A DNA stretch of 64,000 bases, taken from Seongchinamella unica (lineage in GTDB: Bacteria > Pseudomonadota > Gammaproteobacteria > Pseudomonadales > Halieaceae). Of this stretch, positions 1-8,632 are shown in pieces. The stretch's first letter is position 1, and each line of letters starts with the position of its first letter. A program made the position numbers and the translations under genes. The notes under the pieces were generated by a model. That model did no database searches. It had not been told where the DNA came from and was given only the letters and a program-made list of their open reading frames with translations. The stretch lies in NCBI RefSeq assembly GCF_004354085.1, contig NZ_SMSE01000001.1:233335-297334 (forward strand), read 5' to 3'.

Positions 1-134
1 TGGACAATGACCGCAGAGCAAACACCCCCGGCCTGTTGCAATGGCTGCCAACGCCGCCCGGGGGAGAATGGCGCGCCGGCTGGGCGACGCTGGCGGCAGG
101 CCGCTGTGCCATTCTCGCCGGAAGGGCGGTAGTC

Positions 135-587
135 ATGGCTCGCCACCCGGTGCCCGCCGCAGCCGATATCGAGGCGCTCGCCGGACACCGATTTCCCGGC
201 GGCACGTATCGCATTGCCCACTGGGAAAACGTTTTGCTCAGCGGTTGCACCGGTGCCGATTTGCTGCCCGACGGCATCGCCCACCCCAGCGCCCTGTTTC
301 ACCTGCCCATTGCCGGCAGTGGCACCAGCATTGCCGAGATGTTTGCGCTTGGTCAGGCGGAGTCAGACCTCTCTATCATGATTGAGAGCTACGACTGGGA
401 ATTCTTCCAGCCCCTGCGCGAGGAAACCGACTACCGGGTAGAGGGAAAGATTCATTCCGCCGAGCGCATCCAGGAACAGGACCGGGAATACGACCGTATC
501 CAGTTTTGCTTTGCGGTGAGCCTGGCCTCCGGCGAACCCGTCGCCCGCTCGGTGGTCACCTGGCATTACACGAGGAATACGTTGTGA
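135..587 (+). CDS. MaoC-like (FAS1-type) hotdog dehydratase subunit, non-catalytic partner
   Basis: The 150-residue product resembles the N-terminal hotdog half of MaoC/FAS1-like enoyl-CoA hydratases. It has no D-x-N-x-x-H hydratase motif, whereas the next gene does, so the two probably form a heteromeric hydratase acting on acyl-CoA intermediates. I chose ATG 135 because GGAAGG lies about 8 bases upstream and the protein then has the usual single-hotdog length. The same frame stays open to the left edge (a TTG at 36 is the first possible start inside the window), so a longer or truncated gene cannot be excluded. Its stop overlaps the GTG start of the next gene by 4 bases, which indicates translational coupling. 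Family assignment is fairly sure; the substrate is unknown. Confidence 0.7.
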   Translation: MARHPVPAAADIEALAGHRFPGGTYRIAHWENVLLSGCTGADLLPDGIAHPSALFHLPIAGSGTSIAEMFALGQAESDLSIMIESYDWEFFQPLREETDYRVEGKIHSAERIQEQDREYDRIQFCFAVSLASGEPVARSVVTWHYTRNTL

Positions 588-1021
588 CGGTAGCGGTCGG
601 CGATCGCATTCCCGAGTGGGTCATGCCCGAGGTCAGCGCTGAACGTATGCGCACCATGGCAGCGCTGCTGCGCGACCCCAATCCACTGCACTGGGACAGG
701 GACGCAGTGGCGGCCCTACCCCTGGGCCTGGGCCGGCGAACCATCAATCAGGGGCCGCTGGGGCTGGGCTACATGGTCAACATGCTGCATGCCTGGGCTG
801 GCCCTGGCTGTATTCGCAAAATGGTCACCCGCTTTCCACAGGTGGTGCTGGACGGCGAAACGGTAATCGCCAGGGGCGAGGTCACCGCTGTCGACAACAC
901 TGGCGACCTCCAGCTGATCGAGTGCAGCATCTGGCTGGAGCACGCCGAGAGAGGCATTCTGCTCGAAGGGGAAGCGACCGTCGTGCGCCCCGGCTCCCAC
1001 CAGCCGCAGGCAGAACCATAA
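584..1021 (+). CDS. MaoC-like acyl-CoA hydratase subunit, catalytic
   Basis: The product is 145 residues with a single hotdog fold. The sequence RDPNPLHWD near residues 30-38 supplies the D-x-N-x-x-H catalytic pair (D31, H36) of R-specific enoyl-CoA hydratases. I start it at GTG 584 because GAGGA lies 8 bases upstream and the start overlaps the preceding stop (GTGA). The open frame continues upstream to 506, but that stretch lies inside the preceding gene. Together with the preceding gene it recalls two-subunit hydratases such as ChsH1/ChsH2 of steroid side-chain breakdown, where only one subunit carries the catalytic residues. That comparison rests on architecture only and says little about the substrate. 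Confidence 0.75.
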   Translation: MTVAVGDRIPEWVMPEVSAERMRTMAALLRDPNPLHWDRDAVAALPLGLGRRTINQGPLGLGYMVNMLHAWAGPGCIRKMVTRFPQVVLDGETVIARGEVTAVDNTGDLQLIECSIWLEHAERGILLEGEATVVRPGSHQPQAEP

Positions 1022-1041
1022 CCAGAAACACGGAGAGAAAC

Positions 1042-1485
1042 ATGAGCTATTCCTGCCAGTGTCCCTGCGGCACTACCCGCTACCAGATTCACGGCGAACC
1101 GATTCTCAGGTTTTACTGCCACTGCACTATCTGCCAGCAGCAGTACCAGGCGCCCTACGTGGATGTATCCCTGTTCAAGCTCAGTGATGTGGACTGGCCT
1201 GAAGGCCAGGAGATCACCTACAGCCGGTTCAAACGCTTTGGCGCGGTCGACCGCGGGCGCTGCCCGGCATGCGACAAGCCCATTCTTTCCAAAATGGGTA
1301 AAGGCGACAAGGCGTTCGCATTCCTGGCGGCGAGAAACTGTGTCAACGCCGGGGACTTACCACCAGCCGACATGCATGTGTTCTATGGCACGCGCACCGC
1401 CGACGTGGAGGACGACCTGCCCAAGTACAATAACGTGTTCAGCAGCCGCTATGCGTTTATCAAACGCATGATGGCCGGGTCCTGA
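1042..1485 (+). CDS. GFA/CENP-V family zinc-binding protein
   Basis: This 147-residue protein has the cysteine pattern of the GFA (glutathione-dependent formaldehyde-activating enzyme-like) family: C5 and C7 in CQCPCGTTRY, C26-x-C28-xx-C31 in YCHCTICQ, and C74-xx-C77. These residues bind zinc in characterised members. The family is broad and most members have no proven reaction, so formaldehyde activation should not be assumed. ATG 1042 follows a GGAGAG ribosome site. The gene lies 20 bases after the hydratase pair and is probably in the same operon. Confidence 0.75.
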   Translation: MSYSCQCPCGTTRYQIHGEPILRFYCHCTICQQQYQAPYVDVSLFKLSDVDWPEGQEITYSRFKRFGAVDRGRCPACDKPILSKMGKGDKAFAFLAARNCVNAGDLPPADMHVFYGTRTADVEDDLPKYNNVFSSRYAFIKRMMAGS

Positions 1486-1496
1486 CCCCATAGCCA

Positions 1497-1520
1497 GCGC
1501 CCTGTTACTGCCAAGGGCGC
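1497..1520. other. Stem-loop between convergent genes
   Basis: GCGCCCT (1497-1503) and AGGGCGC (1514-1520) are perfect 7-base arms around a 10-base loop, located between the convergent GFA-family gene and the carotenoid oxygenase gene. No T-tract follows on either strand, so this is at best a weak or factor-assisted terminator. Confidence 0.3.
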
Positions 1521-1571
1521 CTGCGGAACAGAGCGCGACGCCACCGGCCTTGCCGCCGCTCGCGGCTATAA

Positions 1572-3002
1572 TTATTGCGCCGGACGCCAGGTGCCGTGAA
1601 AGCCCGGCGGCACCCGGTGGGACAGGTTCGCCCGGGCTATCGGCCCGGCGGTGATATCAAGGGCGTTGAAGATCAGCAGGCTGCTCAGTCGGGTATCGAA
1701 ATCGATGGTCACCGCCAGCAAGTAACCGTCGCCCTCGGAGGCGTCGTCGCTGCGCGGGACGAACAAAGCCTCAGACACCATGCTCCTGCCACAGGAATAG
1801 GTCAGTGCTTCATTGCTCTGGTGATCCCAATAACCAATGGTGTTGTAGAGGTTCTGGTTAACCTCCATGTCACTCTTCAACTGCCCGTCGGTGGTGGTAT
1901 ACCAGCCGTGACGATAGGGCCGGCCGGCATAGCGCAAATCGATTTGGGGGAATTCCAGCTCGAAGTCATCCAGCGGCGTGGACTCAACCCGGGCGTCCGG
2001 GTTGCTCAAATCAATGGTCCAGCGGCACAACTGACTGCTCACCTCGCCGGTAGTTTCACCCTCCAGGGTCGGGAACAGGGGCGCCCGGGTGAACTGCGCG
2101 GCGTCCACGGTAATTACCCCGTCCTGATCAAAGGCGTTCATAAAGTGGAAAACAAAGCAGTTGTCCATTTCCAGCCAGCGAATACCCTCGGCACTGTCGG
2201 CATTGCGCGGCAGCACGCCAACGTGAACCCCTTTGCTGGGTTCCCAGGCGAAGGGAGGCCCGCCCTCCATGGCCCGTTCCAGGCTGCCGGTAATGGGGAA
2301 TATCGGGATGACGATATAATTCTCGGTGATCACGAAATCGTGAACCATCGCCGAGTAAGGGGTGGGAATATGAATACTCTGGGTCAGTACACCATCCGCA
2401 TTGACCTTGTGCACCATGACATCTTCTGAAAACGGCCCGGTGGCCATATAGGCGAAGAACACCATTTCACCGGTGGCAGGGTCAATTTTCGGGTGGGCAG
2501 TCATGGCCGTGTGCAGCTTGCCGCGGAATGTCCAACTGCCAATGGAATCAAGCGTCAGCGGATCGATCTCGTAGGGCCTGTGCCCCTCCTCCATGACCAG
2601 CATCCTGCCGCCGTGCCATACCGCCGCGGTATTGGCCAGGCCCTCCTTGTCGGCAAGCGTGAACTCGGCGTAATCCGGGTCACAGTCGAAGGGGTTCATG
2701 GCATTGATAACCGCCCTGCCCTCCATGTCCTCGATATTGAACTTGGCGGTGCGGACCCAGCGGTTGATGTAGTCCACCCTGCCCTCGGCGATATGGAAGG
2801 CGTGCACCATGCCGTCACCTGCAAACAGGTGGTAGTCGCCCCTCGGCCTGAAACGCTGGTTGGGTCCTGCACGGTAAAGTGTGCCATGAAGGTCCTTGGG
2901 GACTTCCCCCTCAATGACGAGGTCCTGTGCCTCGCACTCCATCTGGATGGGCCCCCAGGGAAAGTTGAGGAAGGGGTTGTCTGCGGGCATTGCCTGGGCC
3001 AT
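1572..3002 (-). CDS. Carotenoid-cleavage-type oxygenase (RPE65/lignostilbene dioxygenase family)
   Basis: The 476-residue product is a full-length carotenoid oxygenase family protein. These non-haem iron enzymes split a double bond in carotenoids, apocarotenoids or stilbenes. All four iron-binding histidines are in context: H170 (TAHPKIDP), H221 (MVHDF), H286 (FHFMNAF) and H469 near the C terminus (PPGFHGTW). The N-terminal LYRAGPNQRF motif is also typical. It is divergent from a TonB-dependent receptor gene with a shared 140-base promoter gap containing a palindrome found twice more in this window. No signal peptide is seen, so it should be cytoplasmic. The substrate could be an apocarotenoid or a lignin-derived stilbene; the sequence does not decide. 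Confidence 0.9.
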   Translation of the reverse strand: MAQAMPADNPFLNFPWGPIQMECEAQDLVIEGEVPKDLHGTLYRAGPNQRFRPRGDYHLFAGDGMVHAFHIAEGRVDYINRWVRTAKFNIEDMEGRAVINAMNPFDCDPDYAEFTLADKEGLANTAAVWHGGRMLVMEEGHRPYEIDPLTLDSIGSWTFRGKLHTAMTAHPKIDPATGEMVFFAYMATGPFSEDVMVHKVNADGVLTQSIHIPTPYSAMVHDFVITENYIVIPIFPITGSLERAMEGGPPFAWEPSKGVHVGVLPRNADSAEGIRWLEMDNCFVFHFMNAFDQDGVITVDAAQFTRAPLFPTLEGETTGEVSSQLCRWTIDLSNPDARVESTPLDDFELEFPQIDLRYAGRPYRHGWYTTTDGQLKSDMEVNQNLYNTIGYWDHQSNEALTYSCGRSMVSEALFVPRSDDASEGDGYLLAVTIDFDTRLSSLLIFNALDITAGPIARANLSHRVPPGFHGTWRPAQ

Positions 3003-3058
3003 GAGGATCTCGCTGTGTTCTTATGACAGGTACGCCAACATACCCGCGCCATTAAAAT

Positions 3059-3074
3059 CAGTCAATTCTGTTTG
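3059..3074 (+). promoter_or_regulatory. Candidate operator, copy 1 of 3
   Basis: CAGTCAATTCTGTTTG is an imperfect inverted repeat matching copy 2 (11289-11304) at 14 of 16 positions and the reverse complement of copy 3 (16421-16436) at 13 of 16. It sits between the divergent carotenoid oxygenase and TonB-receptor genes, and its right end overlaps the putative -35 box of the receptor gene. A TetR-like repressor site is one reading; no suitable regulator gene is in the window. Confidence 0.6.
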
Positions 3075-3100
3075 TTTTTAAAAAAGGCATTTGCTAAGGT
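3072..3100 (+). promoter_or_regulatory. Putative promoter of TonB-dependent receptor gene
   Basis: TTGTTT (3072-3077), a 17-base spacer ending in TGC, and TAAGGT (3095-3100) form a weak -35 with an extended -10. The same arrangement, including the TTTGCTA string, recurs downstream of operator copy 2. The -35 box shares its TTG with the operator, which fits repression by steric block. Confidence 0.4.
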
Positions 3101-3142
3101 CTTTGCCATTAATAACCATAATTTAAACCCTGGTACTGCTTT

Positions 3143-5554
3143 ATGAATAAAGCCATCCCCGCACTGGTGAGCGCAGCGCTCGTCACCCCGCTGAGCAGTT
3201 CGCCCGTCAAGGCCCAGGAACACCTGGCCCTGGAGGAAATCCTGGTCACCGCCAGCCGTCGGGTGGAGAGCCTGCAGGAAGTGGCCATGTCCGTGTCCGC
3301 TTTCTCCACTGACTTTCTTCAGAATACCGGGGTCAACGGCCTGGCAGCCCTGGAAGAATACACCCCCAACCTCAAGATCACGCCCGGAGGCACCGATTCC
3401 AACGCCACTTCCATCCGTATCCGCGGTATCGGCTCCATGGGTACCAATGCAGGCATAGACCCCAGCGTGGGCGTGTTCATCGACGGCATCTACCAGGGTC
3501 GCGCCGGGATGAGCATTGGCGACCTTGTCGATATCGAGCGGGTGGAAGTCCTGCGCGGCCCCCAGGGGACCCTGTACGGCAAGAACACCGCCGCGGGCGC
3601 CATCAGCGTGATCAGCAAACAGCCCGGCGGTGAGTTTGAAGCTTTTGCTGAAGTCACTTACGACAGCAACGATAAAGGCGAACTGCGCGGCATGCTCAAC
3701 CTGCCGCTGGGCGACAGTCCTCACGCGTTGCGGATGTCGGCGTTTGCAGCGAACGGTGACCACCTCTACAAAAACACCTTCACCGGCAGGGGCACCAACG
3801 ACGTCAACAAGTACGGCGGCCGCGCCAGGGTGCTGTTCGACCTCGAGGGTGACAGCAGCACCGAGGGTTTCGGTCAGTTTATCCTGACCCTGGATTACAC
3901 CAAAGAAGACACGGACTGCTGTGCTTTGGCCACGATCGGCTACGAGGGCCTGTCCACGCTCAACTCACCCACCACGGCAATCCCGACGGCGCAGCTGCAA
4001 CAGGAGCTGGGCATGAATGCCGCCGGACGTTACATCCTCCAGTACAAGACCCTGGAGGACGGGGCCGGATTTTCACCTCCGGCCGCTGATTCCTTCGATG
4101 ACGACTACTGGTTTGACGCCCCGGTTTACAACAAGGTAGACATCGGCGGCGCAGCACTGGAATGGAACCGCGACCTCGCCAACGACAGCACGATTACCTT
4201 CATCAACGCCTGGCGCTTTTACCAGTCGGACAGCGCCTATGATGGTGATTTTACCGCCTATGACGCGGTGATAGGCACCACCGATATCGACCTGGACCAG
4301 TTCTCGTCCGAACTGCGCATCACCTCCGGAGGCGGTGAGACGTTCGATTACCAGGGTGGGCTCTACGCCTATGTGTCGGACATGGATTCGGTGGGCACTT
4401 TCGAACAGGGCGAGCTGCTGGTTGACAGCATCTTTGTCATTCCCAACACCGACCTGACCATGGGGGTGTTCTTCCCCGATGGCACCCTCAACACCGACAC
4501 CAACAACTACAAGACCACCAGCTACGCCGCCTTTGGCCAGGTGGTGTGGAACATGACCGAGGCATTGAGCGCCACCCTCGGCCTGCGCTATACCTACGAA
4601 CGTAAGGAACGGTCCGGATCGCAAATCACCGACCCCGAATCCTTCCTGGATATTCCCCCGGTGGCGGGTCCCGATACACATTACGATAACAGCCGTTCCG
4701 ATTCCGCGGTTTCGCCATCCCTCAATGTCCGTTATTTCTTCAACCCGGATGTCATGGGCTATGCGTCAGTCAGCCGCGGCTTTAAATCAGGCGGCTTCGA
4801 CCAGCGGCGCCTGGTGCAGGGAGAAGCCGGGGAGTTCGACGAGGAAATCGCCACCAGTTATGAACTGGGCTGGAAAACAACGTTCGCCAATCGCCGCCTG
4901 CGGTTCAACGGCACCCTGTTCCTGGTTAACTACGACGACTTCCAGTCGCAGAGTTTTGACGGCGCGTCCGTGCGTGTGACCAACGCAGGTGATCTGCAAA
5001 GCTACGGCAGTGAGCTGGAACTGATCTTCCTGCCGGTGTCTAATATGACGCTGGGCAGCGCCATCGGCTACAACAAGGCGGAATACGACTCTTTTGACAA
5101 TGGCCAGTGCACCGTGACCCAGGCCTTCCAGCAGTACTATGTCATCGAGGGTGCCCAGTCTGGCTCTCCAAGCACCAGCGCCGTCTGCACCCAGGACCTT
5201 GCCGGACACCGACTTGACAATGCGCCGGAGTGGAACATCAGTTCATTCCTGCAATATTACCGCGACGTGGGCAGCACGCTTGCGGCAACGGCTCGCCTGG
5301 AGCACAGCTATATCGACGAGTTTTACCTGGACCAGGACCTGGACGAACACCTGAAAAACGACGCCGTGAACCTGGTCAACCTGCGGCTGTCGCTGAGCAA
5401 CCTGTCCCGGGACTGGGAGGTGTCGGTCTGGGGCCGCAACCTGCTGGACGAGGAATATTATTCCTGGGGCCTGGATACGCCCACCATCGGCGGCTACACC
5501 GGTGCGGTTGCACCCGGCGCCTATTACGGCGTCACCCTGCGCTACTTCCACTAG
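3143..5554 (+). CDS. TonB-dependent outer-membrane receptor
   Basis: This 803-residue outer-membrane receptor has a signal peptide ending near residue 25 (VKA|QEH), a TonB-box-like LEEILVTASRR, a plug domain (DIERVEVLRGPQGTLYGKNT region) and a long beta-barrel ending in YGVTLRYFH, with the usual aromatic last residue. It belongs to the broad receptor class expanded in sphingomonads and Halieaceae, where many members take up hydrophobic or complex organic compounds rather than siderophores. Its divergence from the carotenoid oxygenase suggests uptake of that enzyme's substrate, which is inference. No clear Shine-Dalgarno sequence precedes the ATG. Confidence 0.9.
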   Translation: MNKAIPALVSAALVTPLSSSPVKAQEHLALEEILVTASRRVESLQEVAMSVSAFSTDFLQNTGVNGLAALEEYTPNLKITPGGTDSNATSIRIRGIGSMGTNAGIDPSVGVFIDGIYQGRAGMSIGDLVDIERVEVLRGPQGTLYGKNTAAGAISVISKQPGGEFEAFAEVTYDSNDKGELRGMLNLPLGDSPHALRMSAFAANGDHLYKNTFTGRGTNDVNKYGGRARVLFDLEGDSSTEGFGQFILTLDYTKEDTDCCALATIGYEGLSTLNSPTTAIPTAQLQQELGMNAAGRYILQYKTLEDGAGFSPPAADSFDDDYWFDAPVYNKVDIGGAALEWNRDLANDSTITFINAWRFYQSDSAYDGDFTAYDAVIGTTDIDLDQFSSELRITSGGGETFDYQGGLYAYVSDMDSVGTFEQGELLVDSIFVIPNTDLTMGVFFPDGTLNTDTNNYKTTSYAAFGQVVWNMTEALSATLGLRYTYERKERSGSQITDPESFLDIPPVAGPDTHYDNSRSDSAVSPSLNVRYFFNPDVMGYASVSRGFKSGGFDQRRLVQGEAGEFDEEIATSYELGWKTTFANRRLRFNGTLFLVNYDDFQSQSFDGASVRVTNAGDLQSYGSELELIFLPVSNMTLGSAIGYNKAEYDSFDNGQCTVTQAFQQYYVIEGAQSGSPSTSAVCTQDLAGHRLDNAPEWNISSFLQYYRDVGSTLAATARLEHSYIDEFYLDQDLDEHLKNDAVNLVNLRLSLSNLSRDWEVSVWGRNLLDEEYYSWGLDTPTIGGYTGAVAPGAYYGVTLRYFH

Positions 5555-5618
5555 CACGAAGCGGGCGAGCTATACTTTTCCACTGAAGGCAGCGAACCGC
5601 GCAGCCCGGAGAGACCCA

Positions 5619-6425
5619 ATGAGCGACGAGCAGATTATCAGCAGCGACAGGGGTACCGGTCGCGTTGCCCCGGTTAAACGCAGTGGCTGGTACTACAACT
5701 GGGGGCCCCAGGCGTGGATAGATATGTGGATGTCCAACGCCATGCTGATGAAAAAAGCCATGCCCATCATCAGCCACACCTTCGTCCCCATACTGCGCCT
5801 GTCCGGCGACAAGGAACAGGTAGACCGGGACTATGCAGCGATAAAGGCGCGGCGGGAAATCGTCAGGCGCTTTGAGTCACCGCGGGAAAAGTGGCGCAAG
5901 CGCTACGGCAATTTTGTCCGCGAGGCCGAGTGGGCACTGCTGGAATTGCGCAAGCACTACAGCCAGAAGCAGTACGAAGAAATCGTCATCGGCACTTCTG
6001 TGGCCCTGTCCTACGAGACCTCCGCTGACTTCCTGAAGATGATGAATTCAATGTCCGAGAAAAATAAGGGCAAAAAGACCCGCAAGACTTCCGACGGTCG
6101 CCCACAAAAGCCCGGCCGCTGGAGCACTTTCCTGTTTGAAACGTTCAATCCGGCGCACTGGCTGACCGGGCCGGCAACAATTACCGCGTTCGATCCCTCC
6201 AACGGGCTTACGGTTATGGAGATCCCCGACTGCGCCTGGCATCGCTGCGGCCCCCAGCAAGATCTCCCGAACCCGAACGCGCTGCCGGAAGAAGGCTGCC
6301 TGAATATCTGCAAGGGCCCTTTCGAAGCACTATTCAACGGCGAAGGTGGCGGGCTCAAGATGGAGTTTGACCCCCATCTACCCGAGACATCCTGCACGGT
6401 AAGAATGAGCTGGGCCACCGATTAA
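5619..6425 (+). CDS. Hypothetical protein with cysteine-containing C-terminal domain
   Basis: I do not recognise this 268-residue protein with confidence. The N-terminal half is basic and probably helical. A lysine-rich linker near residues 149-165 is followed by a domain with conserved-looking cysteines (IPDCAWHRCG, EGCLNICKGPF, TSCTVRMSW). The spacing of C...C...C with a final aromatic recalls V4R or L-2-amino-thiazoline-4-carboxylate hydrolase-like domains, but that is a weak impression. There is no signal peptide. ATG 5619 follows GGAGAG. Its stop overlaps the start of the next small gene (TAATG), and both precede an SDR gene, so they probably form one operon with a role in the same catabolic pathway. 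Confidence 0.7.
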   Translation: MSDEQIISSDRGTGRVAPVKRSGWYYNWGPQAWIDMWMSNAMLMKKAMPIISHTFVPILRLSGDKEQVDRDYAAIKARREIVRRFESPREKWRKRYGNFVREAEWALLELRKHYSQKQYEEIVIGTSVALSYETSADFLKMMNSMSEKNKGKKTRKTSDGRPQKPGRWSTFLFETFNPAHWLTGPATITAFDPSNGLTVMEIPDCAWHRCGPQQDLPNPNALPEEGCLNICKGPFEALFNGEGGGLKMEFDPHLPETSCTVRMSWATD

Positions 6426-6634
6426 TGCTGTCATTGCGAGACCTGTTCTCACCCCGGCGGCGATTATTGCAACAGGAGCGGCGCATCCGGCAACTGGAAC
6501 AAAGCTTACAACAGCTCGAGGCACAGAATGCCAGCATGCGTGAAGGCATGCGACGCTGTGTCAGCTGCGACTACCGCCTGGAATTCAAAGACCGCCAGGG
6601 CGCAACAGGCATCGACATTATCAAAGCTAACTAA
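6425..6634 (+). CDS. Small coiled-coil protein with CxxC motif
   Basis: This 69-residue basic protein has a predicted coiled coil at about residues 15-40 (repeated Q/L/E heptads) followed by RRCVSCDYRLEF. No family is recognised. The start overlaps the preceding stop by one base (TAATG) and the SDR gene begins 12 bases after its stop, so coupling to both neighbours is likely. A role as a partner or oligomerisation subunit of the upstream unknown protein is possible but unproven. Confidence 0.6.
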   Translation: MLSLRDLFSPRRRLLQQERRIRQLEQSLQQLEAQNASMREGMRRCVSCDYRLEFKDRQGATGIDIIKAN

Positions 6635-6646
6635 CAAGGAGTATCT

Positions 6647-7519
6647 ATGTCCGTCATTCTAGTCACCGGCGCCAGCACCGGTATCGGCCAGACCACGTCC
6701 CTGCACCTGGCCAGCAAGGGACACCAGGTCTTTGCCGGCGTGCGCAGCCCGGACACCGCCCACGAACTGAAGGAACGAATCGACGCCCAGGGCAACCCGG
6801 TAGAATTGATCCAGCTCGATGTCACCGACCAGGGCTCCGTAGACAGTGCCGTACAACAGATCATGGCGCAGGCCGGCCGTATCGACGTACTGGTCAATAA
6901 CGCCGGTGTGGGCGGCGGCCGCGCAGTGGAGGAAACCCCGTTGGAGGAAGTCCGGGGCGTATTCGAGACCAACTACTTCGGGGTTACCCGGATGCTGCTG
7001 GCGGTTACCCCGATTATGCGCAAACAGCGGGCCGGCCGGATCATCAACATGAGTTCACTGGCGGGACGGATGGTGTTTGGCTGCCACGGCCACTACTCGG
7101 CAGCGAAGTGGGCGCTGGAAGGCCTGAGCGAGGCCCTGGCCTTTGAAATGGCCGAGTTCAATGTACGGGTGGCTCTGATAGAACCGGGTTCCGTGCCGAC
7201 CCCCGCATGGGAGAAGGGCTCCCCGCCCCCGGAAGACACCAGTTACGGTAACAGCCTCGCCCGGCTCGCCGCCTGGGCAACCTATACCATGAAAAACCCC
7301 GCCTCCACCCAGGATGTGGCCGATGCGGTGACTCATGCCATCGAATCAGAGGCGCCGCATTTCCGCTACCTGGTCGGCCAGGATGCTATCGAAGATGTGG
7401 CTGGCCGACACAGCGTAACCGACGATGAGTGGATCGAAATGAATCGCCTTCAGGGCCAGGACTTTGCCCGCCGCTGGAAACAGGTGGTGGGCGTTGATTA
7501 CTTCGGCGCTGACGACTAG
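6647..7519 (+). CDS. Short-chain dehydrogenase/reductase
   Basis: This is a classical SDR of 290 residues. It has the nucleotide-binding motif TGASTGIG (residues 7-14), NNAG in VLVNNAGVGG, a serine in INMSSLAG and the catalytic Y-S-A-A-K. The first motif resembles NADP(H)- or NAD(H)-using oxidoreductases acting on secondary alcohols or ketones. AAGGAG lies 6 bases upstream of ATG 6647. It is the last gene of a three-gene plus-strand unit with the two unknown genes at 5619 and 6425. The substrate is unknown. Confidence 0.88.
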   Translation: MSVILVTGASTGIGQTTSLHLASKGHQVFAGVRSPDTAHELKERIDAQGNPVELIQLDVTDQGSVDSAVQQIMAQAGRIDVLVNNAGVGGGRAVEETPLEEVRGVFETNYFGVTRMLLAVTPIMRKQRAGRIINMSSLAGRMVFGCHGHYSAAKWALEGLSEALAFEMAEFNVRVALIEPGSVPTPAWEKGSPPPEDTSYGNSLARLAAWATYTMKNPASTQDVADAVTHAIESEAPHFRYLVGQDAIEDVAGRHSVTDDEWIEMNRLQGQDFARRWKQVVGVDYFGADD

Positions 7520-7531
7520 GTGCTGAAGCAG

Positions 7532-7550
7532 GGGCGGCTTCTGGCCGCCC
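7532..7550. other. Stem-loop between convergent genes
   Basis: GGGCGGC (7532-7538) and GCCGCCC (7544-7550) pair perfectly around a 5-base loop, 13 bases after the SDR stop and before the convergent alcohol dehydrogenase stop. There is no strong T-tract, so termination is plausible but not certain. Confidence 0.4.
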
Positions 7551-7597
7551 TCCTCTCCCAGCACTGTGGTATCAACGCTTGCTCACACGTGCAGCGC

Positions 7598-8632
7598 CTA
7601 GCAGAACCGGGTCAGCACCTTGCACTGGTGGCTGGGGGTTCGCAGGGCCTCGAAAGCATCCGGCAGGTCATCGAGGCTGACGATATCGGTAATCATCGGC
7701 GAGACCTCAATACGTCCCTCCGCCAGCATCGCCAGACAGGTTTCGAAATCATCCTTGGTATAAGCAATGGCAAACTGGATTTGCAACTCCTTCACCAGAC
7801 CGAAAAACGGCATGATGGCGTCGGGCTTTTCACACACTCCCACCGGAATGATTTTGCCTCTTTGCGGTGCAACTTCAATGCATTGCTGCAACAGTCCCGG
7901 CGCACCCACGCACTCAAAAATAACGTCGGGCGGCCCGCCGGTTTCAGCGATGTACTGCTCGAGGAGTTGCTCAGCGCCCGCCGCCGGGTCGGGCTGAATC
8001 ACGCTGGTTGCGCCCATCTTTTTCGCCAGCGCGGAGCGACTGCTGGCGAGTTCGCTGACCACTACATCCCGGGCGCCAAAAAAACGCGCCCAGAGGGCAA
8101 CCGTTAGGCCAATAGGTCCCGCGCCAATCACCAGCACACGACTTCCGGCCTTCACCTCCGCTATCCGCACAGCGTGAATCCCCACCGCCAGCGGCTCTAC
8201 CAGGGACGCGGTTTGCAGTTCCAGGTTATCGGGTAAACGCAGGGTCTCCCTGGCGCCGGTAGCCACGTACTCGGCAAAGCCGCCGGGGGCGTCTACCCCT
8301 GAAGTTTTCTTGTTCTGGCACTCGAAGAAGTGACCCTGGGCGCAGGGCAAACACTTGCCGCAGGCGATAAACGGCAGCGCGCACACCCGGTCACCGACTG
8401 CCCAGTCACCTTCAGCCTCCTTGCCCACTTCGACAATTTCACCCACGTATTCGTGACCCAGCACCTGGCCGCAGCAGGCGGTGGTCAGGCCCTCGCGGGT
8501 GGCGTGCAGGTCGGTGCCACACACGCCGCAGTAAGCGACCTTGACCACCAGGTTGTCGGCCGCTGGGGCTGGGTCGGCAATGGACTCCACCGCCAGTGGC
8601 TTGCCTACTTCCTTGAATACAGCTGCCTTCAT
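7598..8632 (-). CDS. Zinc-dependent medium-chain alcohol dehydrogenase
   Basis: The 344-residue MDR-family enzyme has catalytic zinc residues C38 (YCGVCGTD), H60 and E61 (GHEYVG), four structural-zinc cysteines C91, C94, C97 and C105, and a nucleotide-binding GAGPIG. It resembles the threonine/butanediol dehydrogenase branch, oxidising a secondary or primary alcohol with NAD(P). Its start overlaps the end of the upstream P450 gene by 4 bases (ATGA), so it is co-translated with a monooxygenase and probably oxidises the hydroxylated product. This functional link is inference. Confidence 0.88.
   Translation of the reverse strand: MKAAVFKEVGKPLAVESIADPAPAADNLVVKVAYCGVCGTDLHATREGLTTACCGQVLGHEYVGEIVEVGKEAEGDWAVGDRVCALPFIACGKCLPCAQGHFFECQNKKTSGVDAPGGFAEYVATGARETLRLPDNLELQTASLVEPLAVGIHAVRIAEVKAGSRVLVIGAGPIGLTVALWARFFGARDVVVSELASSRSALAKKMGATSVIQPDPAAGAEQLLEQYIAETGGPPDVIFECVGAPGLLQQCIEVAPQRGKIIPVGVCEKPDAIMPFFGLVKELQIQFAIAYTKDDFETCLAMLAEGRIEVSPMITDIVSLDDLPDAFEALRTPSHQCKVLTRFC

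Noticed and set aside
1567-1572. TATAAT box near the end of the carotenoid oxygenase gene.
   Set aside because: It sits at a junction of convergent genes with no downstream gene to drive and no -35 box.
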